Assembly: GCF_036492425.1 (NCBI RefSeq)
Contig: NZ_AP025294.1
Span: forward strand, 310,001-374,000
Direction: 5' to 3'
Source: Persicobacter psychrovividus
GTDB lineage: Bacteria; Bacteroidota; Bacteroidia; Cytophagales; Cyclobacteriaceae
DNA length: 64,000 nt
Shown here: positions 52,941 to 62,439 of the stretch, in pieces
How positions within the stretch are numbered: position 1 is the first letter of the stretch
How the letters are laid out: each line of letters starts with the position of its first letter
Program-made: the position numbers and the translations under genes
Notes under the pieces: model-generated
Told to the model about the DNA's origin: nothing
What the model saw: the letters and a program-made list of their open reading frames with translations, nothing else
Databases searched by the model: none

Positions 52941-53624
52941 TTATTCCTCTAGTTTATTTTTTGTCTTACCTATTATCTTTTTAAATTCAACCAATTTATC
53001 AGGTGAAAGCAATACAAATTCAACATGTTCTGGTTGAGTCAGTAAAACAATTCTCAAATTACTACCTTGTCTCTGTATTGCATCATTCAAGATATCTTTG
53101 AATGTATTCAGATAATCACCCATTACTTTACCCAACAAATCACGGCTTACTGGTCCTGAATAAATGATATATTCTTTCTCATTTACAGTTATTCTGTGAT
53201 GAATCCGTTCTGTTGTATTTTCGTCAAAAATCTCATCTCTCCATTCAAGTTTCAAACCGTTTTTTTCGAAAACAACTTTTGCCGATTTTAAATAATCAGG
53301 AAACTCACCCTGAAAAAGGCTACTACCCCAAACTTCAAAAGCTCTAAAATCGGAAGTTGAAGAACCATTTTCATATTCTTTCAAGTTATTTACACTTGAG
53401 ATATAATAATCATTCGGTAATATCAACCATTCTTTCCCGATATATTCATTCTCATCATTTGCATACTCGAAGTCGATTTTTTTCTTAACCAGCTCTTTTT
53501 TTACAGTATCGTCAATCAAATCAAAATAACCAATCTTGTCGAGTTTATCTGATAGTTTTATTTCTTGTGAAAATAGGTTTGAAAAAATACTCATAAATCC
53601 AATTATTAAAATGCTTATTCTCAT
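52941..53624 (-). CDS. Exported hypothetical protein, 227 aa
   Basis: Signal peptide MRISILIIGFMSIFSNLFSQ. The mature domain alternates helices and strands (YFDLIDDTVKKELVKKKIDF, GKEWLILPNDYYISSVNNLK, IHHRITVNEKEYIIYSGPVS), with a C-terminal LRIVLLTQPEHVEFVLLSPD. Predicted periplasmic. I do not recognise a family, and no catalytic motif is evident. Single copy. Confidence 0.65.
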   Translation of the reverse strand: MRISILIIGFMSIFSNLFSQEIKLSDKLDKIGYFDLIDDTVKKELVKKKIDFEYANDENEYIGKEWLILPNDYYISSVNNLKEYENGSSTSDFRAFEVWGSSLFQGEFPDYLKSAKVVFEKNGLKLEWRDEIFDENTTERIHHRITVNEKEYIIYSGPVSRDLLGKVMGDYLNTFKDILNDAIQRQGSNLRIVLLTQPEHVEFVLLSPDKLVEFKKIIGKTKNKLEE

Positions 53625-53650
53625 CTGTGAACGTCTCTTAAGGTTACTGC

Positions 53651-53772
53651 CAACGGTCCGTGTATGAGTTATGCGGGGTATTTAAGTACCAAACTATCAA
53701 CCAAATCTGTTGCATATATATATAAAACAATTTATTATTAGCACTTTACCCGCATTACTAATACACATTGTT
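53651..53772 (-). other. attC site, unique type
   Basis: 122 bp; TCCGTGTATGAGTTATGCGGG against CCCGCATTACTAATACACA. Closes the 144-aa membrane gene cassette. Confidence 0.8.
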
Positions 53773-53782
53773 GCCCACAGTT

Positions 53783-54217
53783 TTAAGTCATCAAGGATAA
53801 AGTTATCTCCGCTATAATTAATGTTAGTATTTTTAATTCGCTTTTTAATTCTTTTCGTGAAATAACAAATGCATATACCGAAATAGCAATTATTGGCATT
53901 ACCTTAATTATTCCATAAATAGGGTAATGCTGAAAAAGAAATAAGTGGTATATATTCGTTGGTATCAATAACAAAAACAGCATCATTTTCTCACTTTTTG
54001 AGTATTCACAAGAGAAAAAGTAATTAGGCATGAGTAAAAATATGCCAATGTAAAACATATTAATCCCACTACTAACGCTCCATACCAATTGAATTACGGT
54101 TAAAGCCAGTCCTATAACCATTCCCAAATAAAGAAAGTTTCCAATTTGTGTGCGAGACCACGAGCATAAAATTAAACTTGATGCTATGACTAAAATTATC
54201 AGTATTTGGTATTCCAA
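53783..54217 (-). CDS. Small integral membrane protein
   Basis: 144 aa from TTG 54217 (no ATG in the leader). Five predicted hydrophobic segments (about residues 4-18, 27-47, 54-68, 78-95 and 103-120) and a C-terminal LKILTLIIAEITLSLM; short charged loops (SWSRTQ, SRKELKSE). No transporter signature. Almost entirely membrane-embedded; function unknown. Confidence 0.55.
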   Translation of the reverse strand: MEYQILIILVIASSLILCSWSRTQIGNFLYLGMVIGLALTVIQLVWSVSSGINMFYIGIFLLMPNYFFSCEYSKSEKMMLFLLLIPTNIYHLFLFQHYPIYGIIKVMPIIAISVYAFVISRKELKSELKILTLIIAEITLSLMT

Positions 54218-54234
54218 TTAGGTAAATTGTGGGC

Positions 54235-54414
54235 AACGGTGTGTATATGGTGCGCTGGGGATTTTATCCTTCCGAAGCTGGCGGTTTATTTCCAAGCCCA
54301 AGTTTTGAATCTGTTATATTTGCTCTGCTAAACCGATTCAAAACTTGGGCGATGGTTGATTTGGATTTGAGGTTTCATCACCCACCAAAACCCCTGTGCG
54401 CTATATATAGTGTT
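54235..54414 (-). other. attC site, type A
   Basis: 180 bp. Closes NC1 at 54415-54876. Confidence 0.85.
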
Positions 54415-54876
54415 ATCTCTTTTCATCGTTCCTAATTTCATCGAATCGATGAGATTCGTTCTATTAGTCTCATAAACTTTCTGTTCACGTAACTTATTAT
54501 AAAATATAAACTCCTATTTATTGATGTCAGGTGCGTCCAATTTTAACGTTTAGCGATCACTCCTGCTCACCACAATATTTGGAAAGATGCGACTTGAAAC
54601 CATTTATGGTCACGCTAAATTGAATTGAAAAAATGCTGAATCACGTTTTGCTGTTGTTCGTTTTTCTGCATTGAAAATCGGAAGTCAAAAACCATTTATG
54701 GTCGATCTAATATTTTTTGAAATTCCCAATCCATGCGACACCGCAATTGTCAAATCAACGCTGAGTTAATTTTGATAAACTCTTGTTATACTTCTACTTA
54801 TTAACAATTTACCTTAAAGTATTCAAGCATATGATCATTCTGACAACCAAAATAGACCGCTATTTTTAGCAGAGAT
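54415..54876 (-). repeat. NC1 gene-poor cassette, full form
   Basis: 462 bp, apparently identical to 58663-59124 (shared rare CTTCTACTTATTAACAATTT), 'CTCCTGCTCACC' sub-lineage. Confidence 0.85.
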
Positions 54877-54997
54877 AACGTTCCGGGTATGAAACGAGGG
54901 CATTTCGGAGCTACGAACTTGTCCTCCAAGACGATGCTTGCTAAGAATCCGAAACTTGCGGAAACCACTGTCAGCCCTATGTTTTATACCCATTGTT
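54877..54997 (-). other. attC site, type F
   Basis: 121 bp with the GAAACGAGGGC variant, as at 40994. Closes lipoprotein copy 4. Confidence 0.85.
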
Positions 54998-55001
54998 GTG
55001 G

Positions 55002-55559
55002 CTAGTTTTTTATTTTTTTTATGTCAAAATAGCATTCTCTTACAGGGTTTAAATCTGACAATCCTTTGTCACAAAGGGTTTGTTCTTTTTTCCTTTGTTC
55101 AATTCCCCTGTCGAAGTCTCTCTTAATTTCTGAAAAGTTGGTAGCAGGACTTTGAGAACCGATTCCAACTTTCGTTTTATTAACTGCAATTATTTCCAAT
55201 ACTTCAAAGTCAATTAGTGCATCTCTTTGAATATATGTCAAGTCAAGCAGGTCAAGACATTTCGTGTTAATCATCCCGCTTGGAATTTGTCTTCCGAAAA
55301 GCCGATTTTGATCAATGAAACATACTCCAATCCATTGTCCGTTTTCGTCTTCATTAAAGTCCAAGACAATAGCAGACATTTCCGCACTGAAGCCATTAAA
55401 TTTTAGTACCTGTCCAAATTTTACAGGAAAGCTTTCAATTTCTAGTCCTGTCCAATTTGGTTGCATCATTTCTGGAATTGATTCTGAGGAATTCGTTGTC
55501 ATGTTATTACAACTTGAAATTAAAAGTCCAATGGTCAGTATGAATGCTATTCTTGTCAT
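55002..55559 (-). CDS. Lipoprotein, 185 aa, copy 4 of 4
   Basis: Reads FGQVLKFNGF, VCFIDQ, KKEQTL, the majority form at each variable position among the four copies. Lipobox (ISSC) and C-terminal cysteine pair retained. Followed on its 5' side by a type A attC and NC2, as copy 1 is. Confidence 0.7.
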   Translation of the reverse strand: MTRIAFILTIGLLISSCNNMTTNSSESIPEMMQPNWTGLEIESFPVKFGQVLKFNGFSAEMSAIVLDFNEDENGQWIGVCFIDQNRLFGRQIPSGMINTKCLDLLDLTYIQRDALIDFEVLEIIAVNKTKVGIGSQSPATNFSEIKRDFDRGIEQRKKEQTLCDKGLSDLNPVRECYFDIKKIKN

Positions 55560-55575
55560 TTTTCAAATTAGCCAC

Positions 55576-55754
55576 AACGGTGTGTATATGGTGCGCTGGG
55601 GATTTTATCCTTCCGAAGTTGGCGGACAAATCCTAGCCCAAGTTTTGAATCTGTTTTATTTGCTCTGCTAAACCGATTCAAAACTTGGGCGATGGTTGAT
55701 TTGGATTTGAGGTTTCATCACCCACAGAAACCCCTGTGCGCTATATATAGTGTT
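55576..55754 (-). other. attC site, type A
   Basis: 179 bp with the GGCGGACAAATCCTAGCCC variant, as at 7915. Closes NC2 at 55755-56154. Confidence 0.85.
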
Positions 55755-56154
55755 GTTCCTTGTCTTTTCGTCTTGCTTAAAGACTATGATTTTGTTATAC
55801 CGATTTTCGTTGTTGCATCTTTCAACTACATTACAACTCCCTATTCATTTCACTAAATCAATTACCAAACGGCTGTGTTTTCAATCTATTTTGATTTTGT
55901 CCGTTAACTAATGCCAAAGATTAACTCCCCTTCTATATTCTTGACCAAAATCCTTGTTGTAGTCGAGTCAATTTTAGCTATTGAAACGTCCGAAACATTT
56001 GAGTTTACTCCTCTTCTATCGTCCAATTTTCTATTACTGTTTCACTATGGATGGTTACTGTTGGATCGCTGTTTGATATTTGTGATAATTGAAATTTTGG
56101 TAGCCTCGTTTCGTTCAGATTTTTCAAATTTATTGACCGACGTGGATTGGGAAC
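55755..56154 (-). repeat. NC2 gene-poor cassette, long form
   Basis: 400 bp, near-identical to 8094-8493 including the broken internal frame. Confidence 0.75.
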
Positions 56155-56277
56155 AACGGCTCGGCTATGAGTAGTTGCGTGGTTTAGCACTTAACTTTTG
56201 CAAGTGCACACCAAACTGAATATCCGCGAGGATTTTCAGAAGTAGGCGAGAACAAGCAATTACTTATAGCCATTGTT
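56155..56277 (-). other. attC site, type C
   Basis: 123 bp. Closes the SUFU gene cassette. Confidence 0.85.
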
Positions 56278-56295
56278 GCCAGTAGTGTTTTTTAA

Positions 56296-56874
56296 TTATT
56301 TTATTCGTTTTCTATTTACGTTGTACATATCAAAATTCGGATTTTTCCAAAATTTTTCAAGTCCGTTTTTCTCAATATATTCCATTTCGGACGCATAGAT
56401 TGGATAAAGTCCAGCAATATTGATTTTGTAATTCAGTCCCACGTCGATATTCGCAAAATCTTTTTTGTCCAAAATCGAAGGTGCAAATACAAGAAATGCG
56501 TCCATTTCTGATTCCTCCGATATTTTTTCTCTAAAGTTAATTGTGTTGCTATAGCTAAAGGGGCAATCTCCTCTCAAATTGTTTGCTAAATATCCTGCAA
56601 CTTGAGCCCAAGATGCATCTTTCGAGCCAACTGTAACTATCAATTCAGGTCGTCCAAATTTCCAGTCTGGATGATTTCCGAGTGAAAGTCCGTACGTAAT
56701 TCCAGTTATCATTCCTTTTTCTGGAATGTCTTTATAGACAATGCTTGTAACTCCAGGAATTCCGTCCGTTTTAGATTCCTCTTTATAGTATTCAGGTTCA
56801 GTTTGGAAAATCCTATCCAAATGAGCCATATACTTTTCGACTGGTGTTTTTTTCTTAAATAGTCCTTTCAGCAT
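56296..56874 (-). CDS. SUFU (suppressor of fused) domain protein
   Basis: 192 aa. The family pattern is clear: GITYGLSLGNHPDWKFGRPE followed by LIVTVGSKDASWAQVAGYLA, then CPFSYSNTINFREKISEESE with MDAFLVFAPSIL, and a C-terminal IAGLYPIYASEMEYIEKNGL ahead of EKFW. Near full length for the bacterial family, which is often found as immunity proteins in polymorphic toxin systems. No toxin partner is adjacent; it occupies its own cassette. Basic N-terminus MLKGLFKKKTP as in other cassette proteins here. Confidence 0.85.
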   Translation of the reverse strand: MLKGLFKKKTPVEKYMAHLDRIFQTEPEYYKEESKTDGIPGVTSIVYKDIPEKGMITGITYGLSLGNHPDWKFGRPELIVTVGSKDASWAQVAGYLANNLRGDCPFSYSNTINFREKISEESEMDAFLVFAPSILDKKDFANIDVGLNYKINIAGLYPIYASEMEYIEKNGLEKFWKNPNFDMYNVNRKRIK

Positions 56875-56897
56875 AAAGGTTGGTTTACATTACTGGC

Positions 56898-57018
56898 AAC
56901 GGTCTCGGCTATGAACAGTTGGGGATTTTTGCCCTAACTTTTCGGTTTAGCACAGACCTTTGTTTTATGTTTATACTTTCGTTTATCACTTTCGCCCCAA
57001 TTGTTTATAGCTATTGTT
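56898..57018 (-). other. attC site, type L
   Basis: 121 bp, same as 33553-33673. Closes the second 184-aa gene cassette. Confidence 0.85.
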
Positions 57019-57571
57019 ACACCACGTTTTTTATTCCGATTTTATATTTTTCCGCTGTTTTTTTATCGAATACAAGAGTCAAATGGTCTTGCATTCCGAT
57101 TATTCTTCCGTCTCTAATTTCGAGAGCAGAAATCCACACTTCTTTCCCATTCTCAAATTCAAGTCGTACATCTTGCGGATAGTAATTTCGTTTGTCCTCA
57201 TTAATCAAACTCCAATAGGACCAACAGCTTTCAATTCCGCTGATTTTTGCTCCGATTAGTTCAGTCCATTTTTGGTTGTTGGTCGCATTGTATTTTTTAG
57301 CTCCATTTTCTGTGCTGAATTCAGCCGATATAGTTCCATTTCGGAATTTTAAATCGTATTGGGTGTATTCGTTTCCCCACACAAAATAGAAATTCAGCTT
57401 GTCAGAGGTAACTAATTCAATTCCGTAATCCAATGTGTGATATTCAATTTCATTCCACATAGGTTCTCCGTAATCTATTTCGTAGTAATTTACTTCCGCA
57501 ATCGACTTTCCAACCAGTTCTCTAATCGGTTTTTCGTATTTGTTAATTTCTATTTCGATTGTTTTTTTCAA
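57017..57571 (-). CDS. Hypothetical protein, 184 aa, copy 2
   Basis: As 33672-34226 with lysine for asparagine at residue 12 and a synonymous-looking change at 57328. TTG start and attC-core stop are the same. Its 5' neighbour is the 248-aa cassette, whereas copy 1 neighbours the zinc-ribbon cassette, so the copies are in different surroundings. Confidence 0.6.
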   Translation of the reverse strand: MKKTIEIEINKYEKPIRELVGKSIAEVNYYEIDYGEPMWNEIEYHTLDYGIELVTSDKLNFYFVWGNEYTQYDLKFRNGTISAEFSTENGAKKYNATNNQKWTELIGAKISGIESCWSYWSLINEDKRNYYPQDVRLEFENGKEVWISALEIRDGRIIGMQDHLTLVFDKKTAEKYKIGIKNVV

Positions 57572-57580
57572 ATGTGGTGT

Positions 57581-57703
57581 AACGGTCTCGGCTATGAGTA
57601 GTTGCGTGGGTTATCACTTAACTCTGCAAGTACACACCAAGCTGAAAATCAGCTAGGATTTTCGGAAGTAGGCGAGAACAAGCAATTACTTATAGCCATT
57701 GTT
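57581..57703 (-). other. attC site, type C
   Basis: 123 bp. Closes the second 248-aa gene cassette. Confidence 0.85.
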
Positions 57704-57713
57704 GTAATGCGTT

Positions 57714-58460
57714 TTATTGTGCCCAAATAACATTATCACCCCATTTATATTTCTGAGGATTAAAAAATTCTTTTCCATTTTCACTAGTTGCGATTTTTAA
57801 CGATTCTCCAGAAAATAGTTTATAATTAAAACCACATAGGAAAAAACCCGATTCAAACTCCACACAATTATGATTTATGTCTATTGAATTTTCATCTTTC
57901 CAATTAATCCAACTTTCATTGTTAGCTTGATAATATACTTTTACACCACTAGAATAATTTTTATCGTCAAATCGACCAAAATATGTTTTAAATATTTCAA
58001 TTTTATCATTGAGAGTTTTTTTAATTTTTTCTCTCTCTATGTAAAAATCAAAATTCTTTAAATCTTTATCCAACTCTTTTAATAATTCTCGAATAATCTT
58101 GTCTTGATACATTTGCTTTTTTAATAATTCACATATGTAGTTAGCAGAGTTAACGATTTCATCATTGTTAACATACTTTTCATTACAATAACCGTTAATC
58201 GATATATTTATTGCTACAGATAAATCTAAAGCATTGAAAAAAAATTTATTTGGATTAAAAATAGAGTTCATTAATCCTTTAACGGGAGATTTTGAAAAAG
58301 CATCTCTTAATTCATAATGCTCCGATATAATAAAATGGTTGTTGACACTCTCTAAAAATGATGGAAAGAAAACATTATTAAAGTATAATTTTTTCCCATT
58401 GTTGATTTTTGAATTAATCCAATATGTTTTTAAAATAGTGTCTATTAGTATTTTTATCAT
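57714..58460 (-). CDS. Hypothetical protein, 248 aa, copy 2
   Basis: As 11854-12600 with one residue changed (F for L in NNVxFP). The flanking attC and the leader with ATGCATTACAAC are the same. Maintained open frame in both copies. Confidence 0.65.
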   Translation of the reverse strand: MIKILIDTILKTYWINSKINNGKKLYFNNVFFPSFLESVNNHFIISEHYELRDAFSKSPVKGLMNSIFNPNKFFFNALDLSVAINISINGYCNEKYVNNDEIVNSANYICELLKKQMYQDKIIRELLKELDKDLKNFDFYIEREKIKKTLNDKIEIFKTYFGRFDDKNYSSGVKVYYQANNESWINWKDENSIDINHNCVEFESGFFLCGFNYKLFSGESLKIATSENGKEFFNPQKYKWGDNVIWAQ

Positions 58461-58482
58461 ATCTGTTTTTTTAATGCATTAC

Positions 58483-58662
58483 AACGGTGTGTATATGGTG
58501 CGCTGGGGATTTTATCCTTCCGAAGCTGGCGGTTTATTTCCAAGCCCAAGTTTTGAATCTGTTATATTTGCTCTGCTAAACCGATTCAAAACTTGGGCGA
58601 TGGTTGATTTGGATTTGAGGTTTCATCACCCACCAAAACCCCTGTGCGCTATATATAGTGTT
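58483..58662 (-). other. attC site, type A
   Basis: 180 bp. Closes NC1 at 58663-59124. Confidence 0.85.
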
Positions 58663-59124
58663 ATCTCTTTTCATCGTTCCTAATTTCATCGAATCGATGA
58701 GATTCGTTCTATTAGTCTCATAAACTTTCTGTTCACGTAACTTATTATAAAATATAAACTCCTATTTATTGATGTCAGGTGCGTCCAATTTTAACGTTTA
58801 GCGATCACTCCTGCTCACCACAATATTTGGAAAGATGCGACTTGAAACCATTTATGGTCACGCTAAATTGAATTGAAAAAATGCTGAATCACGTTTTGCT
58901 GTTGTTCGTTTTTCTGCATTGAAAATCGGAAGTCAAAAACCATTTATGGTCGATCTAATATTTTTTGAAATTCCCAATCCATGCGACACCGCAATTGTCA
59001 AATCAACGCTGAGTTAATTTTGATAAACTCTTGTTATACTTCTACTTATTAACAATTTACCTTAAAGTATTCAAGCATATGATCATTCTGACAACCAAAA
59101 TAGACCGCTATTTTTAGCAGAGAT
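58663..59124 (-). repeat. NC1 gene-poor cassette, full form
   Basis: 462 bp; apparently identical to 54415-54876. Confidence 0.85.
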
Positions 59125-59244
59125 AACGGTCTGCGTATGAAATGTGGGGCTTTGGAACTCGTCTGTGTCAACCGAGCACTACTGCTTTTTGAGAGCACCA
59201 AATCCTCTGAACCATTGTCAGCCCCATATTTTATACGCTTTGTT
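59125..59244 (-). other. attC site, type J
   Basis: 120 bp, same as 4063-4182. Closes the second 142-aa gene cassette. Confidence 0.85.
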
Positions 59245-59256
59245 GTGGGCAGTTTT

Positions 59257-59685
59257 TTACTTTTTTATTGCTTTCAAAAAATCGTCTGGTCGTTTGGTCA
59301 TAAATACTACTTGTTTGTCTTTTCCATCTTCTGTTTTAAAGTCCACCGTGATCTTTCTTCCTTGCCTGTCAGTCCTTATTATGTTGTCAAGTGAGACTTT
59401 ATGTAATAAGTCGTAATGCTTTCCAATGCCGGCAAAAAGTAACATGCTTTTAAGCCATAATTCTTTGTCCGTCACAACTATGTCCAAGGCGTTTCTTGCA
59501 CCTCCCATTTTGGTCGTCCAAGATTTGTTCGAGTGTCCCGATGCTGATTTGTCCCGATAAACTACACGAACAGAGTGGATGTCTGGGAATATTGAAAGTG
59601 CTTTTTTCCCTCTTTTATAGAAAGTTGTCAGGATGAATGCTGCTACAATCACCCAAACGATTAAAAATATTGTCTCTCCGTTCAT
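59257..59685 (-). CDS. Membrane-anchored PH-like hypothetical protein, copy 2
   Basis: Encodes the same 142 residues as 4195-4623: one N-terminal transmembrane helix and a strand-rich cytoplasmic domain. The two copies lie 55 kb apart with the same attC and leader, so the cassette was copied intact. Confidence 0.7.
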   Translation of the reverse strand: MNGETIFLIVWVIVAAFILTTFYKRGKKALSIFPDIHSVRVVYRDKSASGHSNKSWTTKMGGARNALDIVVTDKELWLKSMLLFAGIGKHYDLLHKVSLDNIIRTDRQGRKITVDFKTEDGKDKQVVFMTKRPDDFLKAIKK

Positions 59686-59703
59686 ATTTTTTTAATTGCC
59701 CAC

Positions 59704-59883
59704 AACGGTGTGTATATGGTGCGATGGGGATTTGATCCTGCCGAAGCTGGCGGTTTATTTCCAAGCCCAAGTTTTGAATCTGTTATATTTGCTCTGCTAA
59801 ACCGATTCAAAACTTGGGCGATGGTTGATTTGGATTTGAGGTTTCATCACCCACAGAACCCCCTGTGCACTATATATAGTGTT
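59704..59883 (-). other. attC site, type A
   Basis: 180 bp with the GCGATGGGGATTTGATCC variant also present in the truncated site at 81-113. Closes NC1 at 59884-60345. Confidence 0.85.
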
Positions 59884-60345
59884 ATCTCTTTTTCATCGTT
59901 CCTAATTTCATAGAATCGATGAGTTTTGTTCTGATAGTCTAATCGTCTTTCTATTCACGTAACTTATTATAAAATATAGGTTTCGATTTATTGATGTTAG
60001 GTGCGTCCAATTTTTACGTTTAGCGATCACCGTTGTTGAAAAAAATGTATGAAAGTCTGCGGCTTGAAACCATTTATGGTCACACTAAATTGAATTGAAA
60101 AAATGCTGAATCACGTTTAGCTGATATTCGATTTTTTACTTTGTAAATCGGAAGCCAAAAACCATTTATGGTCAATCTAATATTTTTGAAATTCCCAACC
60201 CTTCCGACACCCCAATTTTCAAAACAACGCTGAGTTAATTTTGACAAACTCTTGTTATACTTCTATTTATTAACACTTTACCTTAAAGTATTCACGCATA
60301 TGTTCATTCTGATGACCAAGATAGACCGCTATTTTTAGCAGAGAT
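59884..60345 (-). repeat. NC1 gene-poor cassette, full form
   Basis: 462 bp; first palindrome altered (TTCATAGAATCGATGAG). Directly followed by another NC1. Confidence 0.85.
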
Positions 60346-60524
60346 AACGGTGTGTATATGGTGCGCTGGGGATTTTATCCTTCCGTAGCTGCGGTTTATT
60401 TCCAAGCCCAAGTTTTGAATCTGTTTTATTTGCTCTGCTAAACCGATTCAAAACTTGGGCGATGGTTGATTTGGATTTGAGGTTTCATCACCCACCAAAA
60501 CCCCTGTGCGCTATATATAGTGTT
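60346..60524 (-). other. attC site, type A
   Basis: 179 bp. Closes NC1 at 60525-60985. Confidence 0.85.
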
Positions 60525-60985
60525 ATCTCTTTTCATCGTTCCTAATTTCATCGAATCGATGAGCTTCGTTCTATTAGTCTCATAAACTTTCTGTTCACGT
60601 AACTTATTATAAAATATAAACTCTTATTTATTGATGTCAGGTGCGTCCAATTTTCACGTTTAGCGATCACCGTTGTTGAAAAAAATGTTTGAAAGTCTGC
60701 GGCTAGAAACCATTTATGGTCACACTAAATTGAATTGAAAAAATGCTGAATCACGTTTAGCTGATATTCGTTATTTTACTTTGAAAATCGGAAGCCAAAA
60801 ACCATTTATGGTCAATCTAAATTTTTTGAAATTCCCAACCCTTCCGACACCCCAATTTTCAAATCAACGCTGAGTTAATTTTGATAAACTCTTGTTATAC
60901 AACTTTTTATTAACACTTTACCTTAAAGTAATCACACATATCTTCATTCTGATAACCAAGATAGACCGCTATTTTTAGCAGAGAT
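60525..60985 (-). repeat. NC1 gene-poor cassette, full form
   Basis: 461 bp; apparently identical to 2768-3229 including the rare ATACAACTTTTTATTAAC. Confidence 0.85.
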
Positions 60986-61106
60986 AACGGTTTAGCTATG
61001 AGCAGGCGGGCTTAAAAGCTACTTTCCTGTCAGCCGTGACCATAGTTTTTTAAAAGTTTTATCGTTTCTTTTAGCACTGTCCGCCCGCTTGCTTATAGCC
61101 GTTGTT
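60986..61106 (-). other. attC site, type D (coding)
   Basis: 121 bp, same as 15834-15954. Encodes the C-terminal tail of the 212-aa protein. Confidence 0.85.
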
Positions 61107-61657
61107 GTGGGTAGTGTTTTTTCTTTTTCTTCTGTTCGTTCTTGTTCGTCTGATTCAACTTCAATTCCATGAACATATTTGTCAATCCACTTTCTTGCTT
61201 CCTTTTTAAGGACCTCTTCGATGTTGTCTAAGTCCGCTCCTTCAAAGTAATAGTTCACGCCAATTTCTTCGAGTTCGTCCCATCCGTGGTAAATCAGATA
61301 GAAGTTCATAAGTCCCGATTCATAGTCATTGTCCACGCAAAGTTGGTAGAGAGACTGTAAGTTCGTTCTTATCTCACGGTCGTTTAGAATTGCGTTCAAG
61401 TGGTAATGCGTTTCTGCAATCACAGCACTTTTATAGTCGAGTTCTTCAAGTCCTAATTCGTTTAGAACATTGGTAACATAGGGTCTGATTTCAAACCTGT
61501 CAATAGGTTCAGAAAATGAAGCAAGCATTAACACATTGTCAGTATCTTTTCCTTGTCGGATTAGGTCAATAGCCCAATCAACCGCTTTAGAATAGTCGAA
61601 ATGCTCCAATTCCTTATGGCTTTGAATCAGTCTTAATATGTGCTGTTCGTTCGTCAT
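61019..61657 (-). CDS. Hypothetical helical protein with attC-encoded tail, copy 2
   Basis: Same 212 residues as 15867-16505, including the tail encoded by the attC. Here its 3' neighbour is an NC1 rather than the 226-aa cassette, showing that the tail belongs to this cassette's own attC. Confidence 0.65.
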   Translation of the reverse strand: MTNEQHILRLIQSHKELEHFDYSKAVDWAIDLIRQGKDTDNVLMLASFSEPIDRFEIRPYVTNVLNELGLEELDYKSAVIAETHYHLNAILNDREIRTNLQSLYQLCVDNDYESGLMNFYLIYHGWDELEEIGVNYYFEGADLDNIEEVLKKEARKWIDKYVHGIEVESDEQERTEEKEKTLPTTTAISKRADSAKRNDKTFKKLWSRLTGK

Positions 61658-61671
61658 TTTACATTACCCAC

Positions 61672-61794
61672 AACGGTCTCGGCTATGAACAGTTGCGTGG
61701 TTTAGCGCGGACTTTTGCAAGTACACGAGAAGCTGAAAATTCCTGCGGAATTTTCAGGATAAGCCTGTAATAGCAATTGTTTATAGCCATTGTT
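61672..61794 (-). other. attC site, type C
   Basis: 123 bp (TATGAACAGTTGCG variant). Closes the 156-aa gene cassette. Confidence 0.85.
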
Positions 61795-61802
61795 GTAGCA
61801 CG

Positions 61803-62273
61803 TTATTTATATTCATATTTATTCCGCCAAATTTCTTCTCCTTTTAAAAAGTCAAGAAGAATTTCAGTCATTTGTTCAACCGTTTCTAATGGTTTTACCA
61901 ATAAAATATGGTCATCGTCTGTCACAAATCCAGAAGCTAATCCATCATCGCCTAAACTTCCGCTTACGTGCAACGCTTTATATACATTTTCATCTTCCAA
62001 TTGCACAATGTGAAATTCATTCCAATTTGTTGAATTCATTGTGCTTTTTATTATTTCCGCTGTTGCTTTGTCAGATATAGTTTTTGTGGTTTCTCCATAA
62101 TTATAAGAGACAGTAAGCTTTAAATCTCGCTTTTCATGTCGGTTTTCAGCATTCCGTAGTTCAGTCTTATTTTCAGCAATTCCGAGTTTATTTGAATTCT
62201 GTTTTGAATTCCAGCTAACCAAGACAATTATTCCAATTAATCCTAAAACTCCAATGATTATGTAGGTATTCAT
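61803..62273 (-). CDS. Signal-anchored hypothetical protein, 156 aa
   Basis: From ATG 62273 (MNTYIIIGVLGLIGIIVLVS): one N-terminal transmembrane helix, then a charged linker (ENKTELRNAENRHEKRD) and a soluble domain with strands (LKLTVSYNYGETTKTISDKA, NEFHIVQLEDENVYKALHVS) and a C-terminal helix (TVEQMTEILLDFLKGEE). Probably anchored in the inner membrane with the domain outside the cytoplasm. A GTG three codons upstream is an alternative start. No family recognised. Confidence 0.6.
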   Translation of the reverse strand: MNTYIIIGVLGLIGIIVLVSWNSKQNSNKLGIAENKTELRNAENRHEKRDLKLTVSYNYGETTKTISDKATAEIIKSTMNSTNWNEFHIVQLEDENVYKALHVSGSLGDDGLASGFVTDDDHILLVKPLETVEQMTEILLDFLKGEEIWRNKYEYK

Positions 62274-62305
62274 TCTTTTCACGCGATTTTGGTTTAATGT
62301 GCTAC

Positions 62306-62428
62306 AACGTTCGGTGTATGGTGTCGTAAGGGATTGCGGGCTTCAAACCTATCAAGTTACCACCCGAAATTAATGCGGTTGATTCCGCTCGAAAACCTCT
62401 GAAACCCTTATCCACTATACACATTGTT
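62306..62428 (-). other. attC site, type G
   Basis: 123 bp, same as 45164-45286. Closes the second 301-aa gene cassette. Confidence 0.85.
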
Positions 62429-62439
62429 GTAGCCCGTAA

